DNA of 64,000 bases from Bacteroides sp. (lineage in GTDB: Bacteria; Bacillota; Clostridia; Oscillospirales; Acutalibacteraceae), in assembly GCA_023665085.1 (NCBI GenBank), contig JAMPEQ010000009.1:1-64000 (forward strand), read 5' to 3'. The translations under genes and the position numbers were made by a program. The first letter of the stretch is position 1, and the number at the start of each line of letters is the position of its first letter. The notes beneath the pieces were generated by a model, which was given only the letters and a program-made list of their open reading frames with translations, searched no databases and was not told the DNA's origin. Positions 17,488-25,501 of the stretch are shown one piece after another.

Positions 17488-19053
17488 ATGAAACAGAAAG
17501 AAAAAAATACATTCAGAAAAATTGAATATCATAAAAAAGAAAGCTTTTATCTTATTGTGCGCGGATTAGAGGTTGGTATTGTTGCAGGACTTTTGGCTGT
17601 TTTGTATCGATATCTGCTGTCCTTTGCCGAAGACGGACTTATGAATGTGCTTGATTATATTAAAGGCAGCCCTATAAAAACAACTGTCTGGTTTGTTATT
17701 TTGATAATTCTCGGTGTGCTTGTTTCGTTTATAAATAAATGGTCACCAACGGCAGCAGGCTCGGGAATTCCGCAAATCAACGGTGAGGTTAAGGGGCATC
17801 TTACATCTAACTGGTGGAAAACAATTATAGGAAAGCTGATTGGCGGTACGGTTTCGGTTTTCTGCGGATTGTCTCTCGGCAGAGAAGGTCCGAGTGTACA
17901 GCTTGGAGGTATGGCAGGAAAAGGTGCAGCAAGGCTTACTAAAGCTGATAAAACAACGGAGCTTCGCATGATCAGCTGCGGTGCAGGTGCGGGTATGGCA
18001 TCTGCATTTAATGCTCCGCTGGCGGGAATAATGTTTGTTCTCGAGGAAATACATCATTCGTTTGATAAAAGTATTCTCTGCATGGGCATTGTGGCGACTG
18101 TTACAGCCGATTTTGTGTCAAAGTTGTTTTTTGGACAAAGTACAATTTTCAATTATGACACAAGCAATTTTCCTCTTCAAAAATATTGGATACTCATACT
18201 TATGGGTATTATTATGGGCGTAAGCGGTGTGCTTTATAATGTTATAATGGTAAAAATGCAGGATGTTTATAAGAGTATAAAAAAGATACCTGATTATATA
18301 AAACTTCCGATTATATTTGTTATCAGCGGTGTGGTAGGCTTGGTAATGCCTCAAATTCTATGCGGCGGTCATTCTATGGAAGAGCTTCTCATAAATGAAC
18401 GGCCTGAAATACTTACCATGCTTGTTTTGGTAACTGCAAAATTCATTTTCGGTGCAGTTTGCTTTGCATCAGGTGCACCCGGCGGAACACTGTATCCTCT
18501 TTGCATACTCGGAACTTATCTTGGTGCAATAATCGGCTCTGTGTCGATAGATTTGTTTGATTTACGACCTGCTTTGTGGGAGGAGTTTGTTGTAATGGGT
18601 ATGGCAGGATTTTTCTCATCAATAGTTCGTGCACCGATTACAAGCATAGTACTGGTGTTTGAACTGACCGGAAATATGAACAATCTTCTGCCAATTGCCA
18701 CTGTAAGCCTTATCAGTTATGCAACAGCAAATCTTATCGGCGTAAATCCTTTTTATGAGTCATTGCTGGAGAGAATTATCAGCACCAAGCACGAAGAGCC
18801 TAAATTCAGAAAAACTAATGAAAAAATTCTGAAAAGCTTTGTTATACCTGTAGGAAGTTCATTAAAGAATAAAAAGGTTATGGAGGTTGACTGGGGGAAG
18901 CATTGCCTTGTAGTAAGTATTGAAAGAGATGATGTTTCAATTACTCCAAAGGGTGAAACTCTTCTTAAAGAAGGCGATGAGCTGGTTATTCTGGTAAGCC
19001 AGCGCAGATTCAGCAGAGATAATGAAAGACTTGAAAGAATTATAAATGGGTAA
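17488..19053 (+). CDS. ClC chloride channel/antiporter with TrkA-C domain
   Basis: A 521-residue membrane protein. The ClC signature loops are present: GSGIPQ near residue 91, GREGP near 131 (gating glutamate retained, which favours H+/Cl- or H+/F- exchange over a pure channel) and GAPGGTLYP near 331. About ten hydrophobic helices span residues 20-420, and a cytosolic TrkA-C/RCK-C regulatory domain follows (residues ~445-520; SLKNKKVMEVDWGKHCLVVSIERD). The start codon has no ribosome site and sits 7 bp after a -10 box. The GH30 gene begins 5 bp after its stop, so both are on one transcript. Confidence 0.9.
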   Translation: MKQKEKNTFRKIEYHKKESFYLIVRGLEVGIVAGLLAVLYRYLLSFAEDGLMNVLDYIKGSPIKTTVWFVILIILGVLVSFINKWSPTAAGSGIPQINGEVKGHLTSNWWKTIIGKLIGGTVSVFCGLSLGREGPSVQLGGMAGKGAARLTKADKTTELRMISCGAGAGMASAFNAPLAGIMFVLEEIHHSFDKSILCMGIVATVTADFVSKLFFGQSTIFNYDTSNFPLQKYWILILMGIIMGVSGVLYNVIMVKMQDVYKSIKKIPDYIKLPIIFVISGVVGLVMPQILCGGHSMEELLINERPEILTMLVLVTAKFIFGAVCFASGAPGGTLYPLCILGTYLGAIIGSVSIDLFDLRPALWEEFVVMGMAGFFSSIVRAPITSIVLVFELTGNMNNLLPIATVSLISYATANLIGVNPFYESLLERIISTKHEEPKFRKTNEKILKSFVIPVGSSLKNKKVMEVDWGKHCLVVSIERDDVSITPKGETLLKEGDELVILVSQRRFSRDNERLERIING

Positions 19054-19058
19054 ATATT

Positions 19059-20402
19059 ATGAAAATTAATTTATTATCAGCAAAAAAGATAAAGAAAATT
19101 AAAGGCTTCGGAGGTTCTTCTGCATGGTGGAGCCAATATGTTCCGGAGGAAAAAGCAGACGAAATAGTTGATTTGCTTTACGGTGACAGCGGACTTAAAA
19201 TGAATATATACCGCTATAACGTCGGCGGAGGCTGGTGCGAAAATAATCTGCGGATAAGCAATCCGTGGCGCAGAGTAGAGACGTTTATGAAGGACGATGG
19301 GAGCTTTGACTACAGCAGAGATAAAAATGCTGTCAGAATAATGAAAAAGGCTCTTGCTACAGGCAATGTTGATACACTGATTTTCTTTGCCAACTCTCCT
19401 CATTATCTTTATACGGTAACAGGTCAGACCAGCGGAGGATTAACTGAGCATTTTTCTAATCTTGATAAATCTCATTACAGTGATTTTGCAAAATACTTTA
19501 TAGATATCGCAGAGCATTTTATCAGCGAGGGATATCCTGTAAAATACATAAGTCCCATAAACGAACCTCAATGGAAATGGGGAGGTGAGAATGTGTGGCA
19601 GGAGGGCTGCCATTATGAGCCTGAAGAAGTAAGAGATTGTTTTCTTGCATTTGCAAAAGAACTTGACAGGAGAAACTCTTCACTGCTTCTTTACGGCGCT
19701 GAAAGCGGAAATATAAAAGATCATACTAAAGAATATTATGCTCTTTTGTCGGCCGAGCCGCTGATTATGAAATATCTTGATACCTTTGCTTATCATTCTT
19801 ACGGCAGTGATGACAATGTGCAGGAAAAAATTGATTTTGGTAAATGGGCAGAGAATAATATAAAAACCAATCGTTTTGACATGAGCGAATGGTGCGAGCT
19901 TCCATGCAGGCACAGCACGGACTCTATAGACGGTGCGTTGATTATGGCAAGAATTATCGGTGAAGATTTGATTTATACAAAGACAGACAGCTGGACTGCG
20001 TGGGTTTGTGCAAATCAGTGGAGCATAAATGATGACGGAAAAAGCTATAGCGACGGCTTGCTGGTGGCGAAAGATGATTGGTCATGCTATCATATTGCCA
20101 TGAGATATTATGCTATGGCACATTATTCAAAATATATACCTGTCGGCAGTACAAGTATGGATATAGATTATTATACAAGCAGGGGATTTAGCCTTTTTGC
20201 TTTCGAGAATAACAGCAGTAAAATTATTGTTGCCGTAAATAACAGCAGAGCGAAAAGAGTAATTGAAACGGATGCAGAATACATAAGTGCAAAAGTAATT
20301 ACAACAACTCAGGAAAAGCAGTTAGCCGAAACAGAAACATCATCATCTAAAATAACTGTTCCGCCAAAAAGTATTGTTACGGCAATTTTAAATTGTATAT
20401 AA
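19059..20402 (+). CDS. Glycoside hydrolase family 30-like enzyme, cytosolic
   Basis: A 447-residue (beta/alpha)8 glycosidase with a small beta-side domain. FGGSSAWW opens barrel strand 1. The acid/base is E169 in PINEPQWKW and the nucleophile E277 in MSEWCEL, the paired-glutamate pattern of GH30. The NEPQWxW plus QEGC arrangement resembles endo-beta-1,6-galactanase-type members. There is no signal peptide or sorting motif, so it probably acts inside the cell on imported oligosaccharides. It has no clear ribosome site and is likely translated by coupling from the clc gene. A strong terminator follows. Confidence 0.8.
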   Translation: MKINLLSAKKIKKIKGFGGSSAWWSQYVPEEKADEIVDLLYGDSGLKMNIYRYNVGGGWCENNLRISNPWRRVETFMKDDGSFDYSRDKNAVRIMKKALATGNVDTLIFFANSPHYLYTVTGQTSGGLTEHFSNLDKSHYSDFAKYFIDIAEHFISEGYPVKYISPINEPQWKWGGENVWQEGCHYEPEEVRDCFLAFAKELDRRNSSLLLYGAESGNIKDHTKEYYALLSAEPLIMKYLDTFAYHSYGSDDNVQEKIDFGKWAENNIKTNRFDMSEWCELPCRHSTDSIDGALIMARIIGEDLIYTKTDSWTAWVCANQWSINDDGKSYSDGLLVAKDDWSCYHIAMRYYAMAHYSKYIPVGSTSMDIDYYTSRGFSLFAFENNSSKIIVAVNNSRAKRVIETDAEYISAKVITTTQEKQLAETETSSSKITVPPKSIVTAILNCI

Positions 20403-20408
20403 AAATGC

Positions 20409-20444
20409 AAAAGCACAGCAGAAGTTAAATTCTGTTGTGCTTTT
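20409..20444 (+). terminator. Intrinsic terminator after GH30 gene
   Basis: A 15-bp stem with one G-U pair (20409-20423 with 20430-20444) around a 6-base loop ends in TTTT. It is 7 bp past the GH30 stop and can also work for the convergent regulator genes. Confidence 0.85.
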
Positions 20445-20483
20445 ATGTTGTGTTTGATTTTTTATGGGAAACAGTGGTGTGCT

Positions 20484-20726
20484 TTATTCTATCTCTTGTT
20501 CCAAATTTCTAAAAACATCTGTGCTGAAAAAATCAGTGATAGAAATTTCAAGACCATCACAAATTTTTTTAATAGTGGCAATTCCCGGATTCTTGCTTTG
20601 ATTATAAATTATTGATTTCACTGTTGTGTATGGTATTCCTGAAATTGTTGCAAGCTTACAAAAATTTATATTTCGTTCTGCACAAAGTTCTTCGATTCTT
20701 GATTTTGTTGCCTCTGCTATATTCAA
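20484..20726 (-). CDS. Small XRE-family transcriptional regulator
   Basis: An 80-residue single-domain helix-turn-helix protein of the Cro/C1 type: CKLATISGIPYTTVKSIIYNQSKNP is the HTH, followed by IATIKKICDGLEISITDFF. I chose a TTG start at 20726 because AGAGGTG lies 6-7 bases before it; the upstream ATG at 20753 lacks a ribosome site. It follows the 56-residue protein by 64 bp. Such stand-alone regulators usually act on their own promoter or a neighbour; no target operator is evident. Confidence 0.75.
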   Translation of the reverse strand: MNIAEATKSRIEELCAERNINFCKLATISGIPYTTVKSIIYNQSKNPGIATIKKICDGLEISITDFFSTDVFRNLEQEIE

Positions 20727-20790
20727 TAAAATCACCTCTAACAAAATTATCATACTAATTTCATTAAAGGCTGATAGACTATATATTATA

Positions 20791-20961
20791 CTAGTTACTA
20801 TTTATAGTCTTTTTTACTTTGGCTGACATTAATGATATTGCCGTTTCAGGCGAACACTCATAACCTGACTGCAAGAGCGCAATTCGTATTTCTCTATCTA
20901 CATCTTCTGGTGTAGTATTATGAAATTCCGCAACCTTTTTAATTAAATCTTTATATGTCAT
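20791..20961 (-). CDS. Small 56-residue helical protein, possible Spo0A C-terminal-like
   Basis: A 56-residue frame with a strong AAGGAGG ribosome site 7 bases before ATG 20961. The protein begins MTYKDLIKKVAEFHNTTPED and continues with an amphipathic helix (VDREIRIALLQSG). The TTPEDVDREIRIAL pattern recalls the TTPSRVERAIRHAI stretch of the Spo0A DNA-binding domain and of short Spo0A_C-like proteins common in Ruminococcaceae; this is a resemblance from memory, not an alignment. It lies upstream of the XRE gene on the same strand and may be co-transcribed. Confidence 0.55.
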   Translation of the reverse strand: MTYKDLIKKVAEFHNTTPEDVDREIRIALLQSGYECSPETAISLMSAKVKKTINSN

Positions 20962-21085
20962 ATTATACCTCCTTTTTGATATCGTATAATATATAGTCTG
21001 TGAATATTGTCGATTATTGCGATTTACAAAAAAAATAAAAGCATTTGGGCTTGTTATATCCCTAATGCTTTACTTTAATACACTC

Positions 21086-21115
21086 TGTAGGGAATGCCGT
21101 TCTCGGCATTCCGAA
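21086..21115. repeat. 30-bp hairpin repeat, copy a
   Basis: A perfect 9-bp stem (GGAATGCCG with CGGCATTCC) in a 30-bp unit with conserved flanks GTAGG and CCGAA. Related copies of the same length are at 43456-43485 and 47555-47584. Confidence 0.6.
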
Positions 21116-21149
21116 ATAATTATATATCAATTACGTATAAATATTAAAT

Positions 21150-21179
21150 AAATGCATAGAAAGAGACTTCTATGCATTT
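21150..21179 (-). terminator. Terminator overlapping tagF-like stop
   Basis: A perfect 12-bp stem (21150-21161 with 21168-21179) and 6-base loop. The stem contains the stop codon of the glycerophosphotransferase gene; on the minus strand an AT-rich, T-leaning tail follows. Confidence 0.7.
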
Positions 21180-22438
21180 ATTATTGTTTCGGTTACTCTT
21201 TTTGCAGCGCTGCCGTCATCAAGATAATTATATTTATCATGAAAGGCTATATATTTGCTGCCATAACTTTTTATATATTTTTTTTTGTCGTCAACTGCTC
21301 TGATTTCATCAATCAGCTTTTGTTCGTCGGCGTTTTTAATTATTGCACCGGGGAGCTCGTCAATATCAATATAAAAATCTCTCATTTCATTTTTATAAGC
21401 ATCAAAATCGTACATATAAAAAATCATTGGCTTTTTCAGGTTTGCATAATCAAAGAAAACACTTGAATAATCAGTTACCAGAATATCTGATGCAATATAC
21501 AAGTCGTTGATATCATCATATGAAGATACATTGTATACAAATCCGCTGTATTTTTCAAAATCAAAGCTGTTTACAACAAGGTAATGAGCCCTGAAAAGTA
21601 TGATGTATTCATCACTGAGGGCATCGCGGAGCTTGTCAAAATCAACGGCTGTTTTGTAAGTATATCCGATTGATGAATCATGTTGATTATCGCGCCATGT
21701 GGGTGCATACAGAATGATTTTTTTATCTGTATCAATACCGAGTTTTGATTTTATTTTATTAAAATCATTTTCAGTGTAATTAATCAGCATATCATTTCTC
21801 GGATAACCCTGCTCAACAACAGTACTTTCTTTGCCGAAAGCCTTTAAGTTCCATGCGGTAATGAACTTTTCGCTGGCAAATTTTGACGGAGAAATAATAT
21901 ACTTAAATTTTTCTGCATCAACTCTGTACTTAAAGCGGATTTCTTCTGCAGTGTTAAGCACGTTGTTTCCTGATTTAATATCATAGCCTAGACGTTTGAG
22001 CGGTGTGCCGTGCCAGCACTGAACATAAATCTGATTTTCCTTTGGATAAATATGATCTGCAACACGATAGTTATGTATCCAGTATTTGCTGGCAGCCATG
22101 GTGTTGTAATAATCCTTGCCTATGGTGTTGATAACCTTTGTGTTGCGGTTATTCTCAAGATATTTGTATTTTTCAGGTTCTTTAAATGCCCATACAAATT
22201 TGAAATCTTTATATTTATCCTGAGTAAGCATATATTCATAAATTGCTTTAGGAGAGCAGGAATATGACTTTCCGTTAAATGACTTAAAACAGATAAGCTT
22301 ATTGTCAACTTCATTTCTTCTTTTTGCAGCCGAGTATTCAATATATCGTTTGCGGTAAAGCAGCCATCGAATAATCTTTCTGACAGTAACGCTGTGCTTT
22401 GTAAGCTCAATAGCAATAGCCTTTATTTTCTGTTTCAT
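21170..22438 (-). CDS. CDP-glycerol glycerophosphotransferase family (TagF/TagB-like)
   Basis: A 422-residue transferase carrying the canonical motifs: CWHGTPLKRLGYD, GYPRNDMLIN, LYAPTWRD and VTDYSSVFFDYA. Family members polymerise or prime poly(glycerol/ribitol phosphate) teichoic acid or substitute capsule repeat units, working as peripheral membrane proteins through a basic N-terminus (KQKIKAIAIELTKHS here). The ATG at 22438 is chosen because GGAGG lies 7 bases upstream; the frame extends 21 codons further without support. It stands alone, away from the operon upstream, but may contribute to the same surface polymer. Confidence 0.88.
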   Translation of the reverse strand: MKQKIKAIAIELTKHSVTVRKIIRWLLYRKRYIEYSAAKRRNEVDNKLICFKSFNGKSYSCSPKAIYEYMLTQDKYKDFKFVWAFKEPEKYKYLENNRNTKVINTIGKDYYNTMAASKYWIHNYRVADHIYPKENQIYVQCWHGTPLKRLGYDIKSGNNVLNTAEEIRFKYRVDAEKFKYIISPSKFASEKFITAWNLKAFGKESTVVEQGYPRNDMLINYTENDFNKIKSKLGIDTDKKIILYAPTWRDNQHDSSIGYTYKTAVDFDKLRDALSDEYIILFRAHYLVVNSFDFEKYSGFVYNVSSYDDINDLYIASDILVTDYSSVFFDYANLKKPMIFYMYDFDAYKNEMRDFYIDIDELPGAIIKNADEQKLIDEIRAVDDKKKYIKSYGSKYIAFHDKYNYLDDGSAAKRVTETIINA

Positions 22439-22581
22439 CTGAAACCTCCAAATTAACTTGCAAACATTGTAACATATTAGCGAAAAAAAATAAAGAGGCA
22501 AGATATTTCCACTAAAAATATAAATTATTGTTTATGTGTATATGTCTTGTTTATTGGATTATTGTTATCTATATAAATATA

Positions 22582-22715
22582 TTTGTGCTGACGCATGGTC
22601 GTATCATTCTTTTGTGTCGCAAAAGAACGATACCAAGAAAACGAATCAAGGGGAAATTTGCAAGCAAATTCTTATTCCCCTTGATAATCCCCTATAAGCG
22701 TGTGCCGCGCGCACA
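22582..22715. repeat. ~130-bp dispersed intergenic repeat, copy 1
   Basis: This closely matches 47636-47763 in the same orientation: TTTGTGCTGACGCA, GGTCGTATCATTCTTTTG, GAACGATACCAAGAAAAC, a GGGG/CCCC hairpin and the ending GTGTGCCGCGCGCACA. The central hairpin segments differ in sequence but keep pairing (AATCAAGGGG with CCCCTTGAT here). No transposase or tRNA structure is seen. It fills much of the gap 22439-22788. Confidence 0.75.
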
Positions 22716-22762
22716 ATGCGCACTGCGGCACAGGACGCTAAATAATAATATTATATATAATA

Positions 22763-22790
22763 AAAATGGGCTGTAAAAACAACCCATTTT
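22763..22790 (-). terminator. Terminator at the end of the Gx-transporter gene
   Basis: AAAATGGG (22763-22770) pairs with CCCATTTT (22783-22790), with two further base pairs inside. It overlaps the stop codon of the gene read on the minus strand and is followed there by T-rich sequence. Confidence 0.6.
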
Positions 22791-23301
22791 ATTTAAAATT
22801 ATTATTTTTTACTTTTTCAATTCTTTCAACTGTCAGCTTTGAGACTATGCCAATCAGCAAGCCGGTAGCAACGCCGGCTACCAGAAGAACCGGCAAATAG
22901 TATGCAATGCGTTTAGTATTCATTATAATTGCCGCAACGATTATCTGTCCGATATTATGGCAGATACCGCCAAGCATGCTTACACCTATAACAGACAGCT
23001 TTGTCTTTTTTACCAGAAGCATTACTGCAAAGCTGAGAACTCCTCCGCACAGACTGTATGCAATGCTGTACGCATTGCCGAAGGTTAATCCCGCAAGAAA
23101 TACGCGTATCAGAACTATTGAAAAGGCTTCGCCCGGCTTCATTGTATAAAGAGCAATTACTACAACCAGATTAGCAAGTCCGAGTTTTATTCCGGGTATA
23201 CCGAAATTAAACGGAATAAGGCTTTCTAAGTAGCTGAAAGTAAAAGCAAGAGCTACCATCATACCGAACAAGGCAATATGTTTAACTTTATTTTTTTTCA
23301 T
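22789..23301 (-). CDS. Gx transporter family membrane protein (EetB/HepI-like)
   Basis: A 170-residue integral membrane protein with five to six hydrophobic segments and the family pattern ESLIPFNFGIPGIKLGLANLVVVIALY. It belongs to the ECF-like Gx transporter family (formerly heptaprenyl diphosphate synthase component I). As far as I recall, EetB of flavin-based extracellular electron transfer loci in Listeria and lactobacilli is of this type. It is last gene of the apbE-FMN-NusG_II-Gx unit, 43 bp after the NusG-II gene. Its substrate is unknown; a role in quinone or flavin electron transfer is inferred from context. Confidence 0.8.
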   Translation of the reverse strand: MKKNKVKHIALFGMMVALAFTFSYLESLIPFNFGIPGIKLGLANLVVVIALYTMKPGEAFSIVLIRVFLAGLTFGNAYSIAYSLCGGVLSFAVMLLVKKTKLSVIGVSMLGGICHNIGQIIVAAIIMNTKRIAYYLPVLLVAGVATGLLIGIVSKLTVERIEKVKNNNFK

Positions 23302-23344
23302 AAAACACCATATATATCCTGCCGAACAGGAGCTGAATTATGTT

Positions 23345-23716
23345 TTAAGCTACTGCATCGATATCCGCATCATCCGAAAGTTTGTCAACAACAGAAACAA
23401 CCAGTTTGTGCGGAAGGCAGATTATTGATTCACCGCTTCTTTTTATCGGCATGTGATTTGAACAGATGCCGTCAGGGCAATTTGCATCTGATATTACTGC
23501 AGTGCCGTCTTTAATAACAAGGGTATTAGTTGCGTTGTCATCTGTTTCGTACACTTTTTCTATATCCTCATTCAGCGGAATTGTGTCTGCCACTTTTCCG
23601 TCAATTTCCACTTGCACATATTTGCCGTCATTTCCGTTTATGACATAGAGGAAAAAAAGCAGTACGCAAACGATAACTGCAACAACGGATATTATTATAA
23701 AATCTGCTTTCTTCAT
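23345..23716 (-). CDS. NusG domain II-containing membrane-anchored protein (EetA-like)
   Basis: A 123-residue protein with one N-terminal membrane anchor (residues ~5-28) and an extracytoplasmic NusG-II domain: VEIDGKVADTIPL, then NCPDGICSNHMPI and ICLPHKLVVSV. The CPDGIC and CLPH cysteines are the usual family pattern. Despite the name it is not a transcription factor. Family members sit next to Gx transporters and ApbE-type flavin transferases. It begins 2 bp after the FMN-binding gene. Confidence 0.82.
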   Translation of the reverse strand: MKKADFIIISVVAVIVCVLLFFLYVINGNDGKYVQVEIDGKVADTIPLNEDIEKVYETDDNATNTLVIKDGTAVISDANCPDGICSNHMPIKRSGESIICLPHKLVVSVVDKLSDDADIDAVA

Positions 23717-23718
23717 AA

Positions 23719-24309
23719 TTATTCAGCAGGTTTAGCAGACTCAAAGTTAGCCTGAACAAAATCCTGTGCCTTGTTTACACCATCTATAACTGCCCTTGAA
23801 GAGATAGTTGCATTTGCAATTGCGTCAATACTTGAGCCCTTATCTGTGTCTGTTGATACCTTTACAGGAAGATATCTACCGGTAAACTGATTTTTAAAGC
23901 CGTCCTCAACAATTCTTACACCAAGGTATTCTGTTTCTTTCTGCTCAAGAATATCAATGCCGCAAACAAGTGTGCCGTCAGCAGAGATAATAGTTTCCAT
24001 TTTTATCGGGCTTTCCTGATTATAACCAACAGTTGCGCTTTCAACAATATATGCAACTGTTTTGCCGCTGTTGTCATAAGCCTCTTCAACTGCGGTTACA
24101 TTATATTCATCTGCATTGAGCGATGAAATATCTACAGGCTTTGATGAAGAAACTGTAAAGCCGATTCCTACAGGCTCATTGTATTTTTTATTTGCAAGAT
24201 TATCAATAGCAATTGTGCCGAAAATAACTCCTGCACAAATTACAATCATAACGCCGAGGGAAATCAGCCATGTCAATGACTTGGGGTTAAAATGTGCTTT
24301 CTCTTTCAT
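23719..24309 (-). CDS. FMN-binding domain protein with altered flavinylation motif
   Basis: A 196-residue protein with an N-terminal membrane anchor (residues ~12-36) and an extracytoplasmic FMN_bind domain (RnfG/NqrC type): GVRIVEDGFKNQFTGRYLP followed by DAIANATISSRAV. The usual target of ApbE is D-x-x-(S/T)-G-A-T; here residues 165-168 read A-N-A-T, so the acceptor threonine T168 is kept but SG is replaced. It may be a poor or alternative ApbE substrate. It starts 18 bp after apbE, with AAGGAG upstream. Confidence 0.82.
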   Translation of the reverse strand: MKEKAHFNPKSLTWLISLGVMIVICAGVIFGTIAIDNLANKKYNEPVGIGFTVSSSKPVDISSLNADEYNVTAVEEAYDNSGKTVAYIVESATVGYNQESPIKMETIISADGTLVCGIDILEQKETEYLGVRIVEDGFKNQFTGRYLPVKVSTDTDKGSSIDAIANATISSRAVIDGVNKAQDFVQANFESAKPAE

Positions 24310-24327
24310 AATCTATACTCCTTAAAA

Positions 24328-25377
24328 TTATTGTTTTATATATTTTTCAAAGCCGTTGCTGTAGGTTTTATTATAATTTTTGTCAACCCAAACAGCTTCT
24401 GTATCCTGCATGCTGTTAACCATTTTCATTCCATCATCAATACTCATATTAAAGAGCGTTGTTGAAAGAGCATCTCCGAGAGCTGAATCACTGCATATAA
24501 CTGAAACGCTTGCCATGTATTCACTTGGCATAAGAGTTTTAGGATTTATTATGTGGCAGTATTTTTTACCATCAACTGTATAATAGCGCTGATAGTCACC
24601 GCTGGTGACAACGGATAAATCGGTTATTGCTATGTTTTCAAGATAGTCCTTTGATGACAAATCGGGATTTTCTATTCCGATATTCCATAGTGTGCAGCCA
24701 TTATCATTTTTATATCCGAAGGTTGATACGTTTCCGCCGATACTGATTGCCGCAGAGGTCCATAAATTTTCTTTTGCCCACAGAGTAATCTCTTTCACTG
24801 CATATCCCTTTGCTATAGCACCTACATCAAGCTTAAGCATTGAATCAGCAAAATATATTGTTCTGTTTTCCTTGTCAATCACAAGATCATCAATGTCCGT
24901 ATGCTGTGAGGCATTTTTTAACTCACTCATATCGGGAAGATATGCCTTGTCAGGATTATTTGTTGATGTCTCTCTGGCATCATGCCATATTGAAAGAACA
25001 GTACCGCAGCAGATATTTGTTTTTCCGTCACTGAGTTTATAAACCTCTTTGCCGTATTCAAGCAAATCAATAATTCTTGCATCAACCTTCACAGGTTTTT
25101 TGGAAGCCTCTTGGTTGACAGTGCAGAGGTTTGCAATTCCATCATAGGAGTTATAAATATCATAAAGACGATCATATTCAGCAAGCCTGTCATAAAACTC
25201 CTTGAAATGCTCATCAAATTTTTGCTGACTTTCGTCATATGCAATAATAGTTGATGCTGTGTCAAAAAGGTCAAGAAAGCTTGAGCTGTACCGTTCTTTT
25301 TTATTAATATTTACACTGCATGAACAGCAGGTCATAGCAATTAAAACAGCTAATGCTGCACAAAGAAATTTTTTCAT
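24328..25377 (-). CDS. apbE: FAD:protein FMN transferase (lipoprotein)
   Basis: A 349-residue ApbE. The signal peptide and lipobox are at MKKFLCAALAVLIAMTCCSC, so it is anchored outside the membrane. Family motifs are GAIAKGYAV, SIGGNVSTFG and SALGDALSTTLFNM (metal-binding D and T). It attaches FMN through a phosphoester bond to threonine in RnfG, RnfD and similar proteins, several of which are encoded just upstream. The ATG at 25377 is chosen for the signal peptide; the frame extends 17 codons further. A -10 box lies 7 bp before this ATG and there is no ribosome site, which suggests a leaderless message. Confidence 0.92.
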   Translation of the reverse strand: MKKFLCAALAVLIAMTCCSCSVNINKKERYSSSFLDLFDTASTIIAYDESQQKFDEHFKEFYDRLAEYDRLYDIYNSYDGIANLCTVNQEASKKPVKVDARIIDLLEYGKEVYKLSDGKTNICCGTVLSIWHDARETSTNNPDKAYLPDMSELKNASQHTDIDDLVIDKENRTIYFADSMLKLDVGAIAKGYAVKEITLWAKENLWTSAAISIGGNVSTFGYKNDNGCTLWNIGIENPDLSSKDYLENIAITDLSVVTSGDYQRYYTVDGKKYCHIINPKTLMPSEYMASVSVICSDSALGDALSTTLFNMSIDDGMKMVNSMQDTEAVWVDKNYNKTYSNGFEKYIKQ

Positions 25378-25384
25378 ATAGAAA

Positions 25385-25413
25385 ATTATAACAGAAATTT
25401 GAACCTGTTTCAA
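25385..25413 (-). promoter_or_regulatory. apbE promoter, leaderless geometry
   Basis: On the minus strand: TTGAAA (25408-25413), 17-bp spacer, TATAAT (25385-25390), then 7 bases and the ATG at 25377. Expected initiation is at or within a base or two of the start codon. Confidence 0.65.
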
Positions 25414-25445
25414 TATATTAGCGTGCAAATATGCCTTTATTTTGC

Positions 25446-25485
25446 AAAAAAAAAGAAGAGCCTCAGCTTTAACAAGGCTCTTCTT
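25446..25485 (-). terminator. Terminator of the lipoprotein gene
   Basis: A perfect 11-bp stem (25453-25463 with 25475-25485) and 11-base loop. On the minus strand it is followed by a run of T's (A's at 25446-25452 on the plus strand). It separates the lipoprotein gene from apbE. Confidence 0.9.
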
Positions 25486-25501
25486 CGATTTTTATACAGA
25501 A

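Noticed and set aside
17655-18057. Antisense open frames inside the clc gene
   Set aside because: They lack ribosome sites and follow from the codon pattern of the plus-strand gene, which has clear ClC motifs.
22528-22776. Open frame of 82 codons over the ~130-bp repeat
   Set aside because: It runs through hairpin repeat sequence, has no ribosome site, and the matching copy at 47636 does not keep a similar product.
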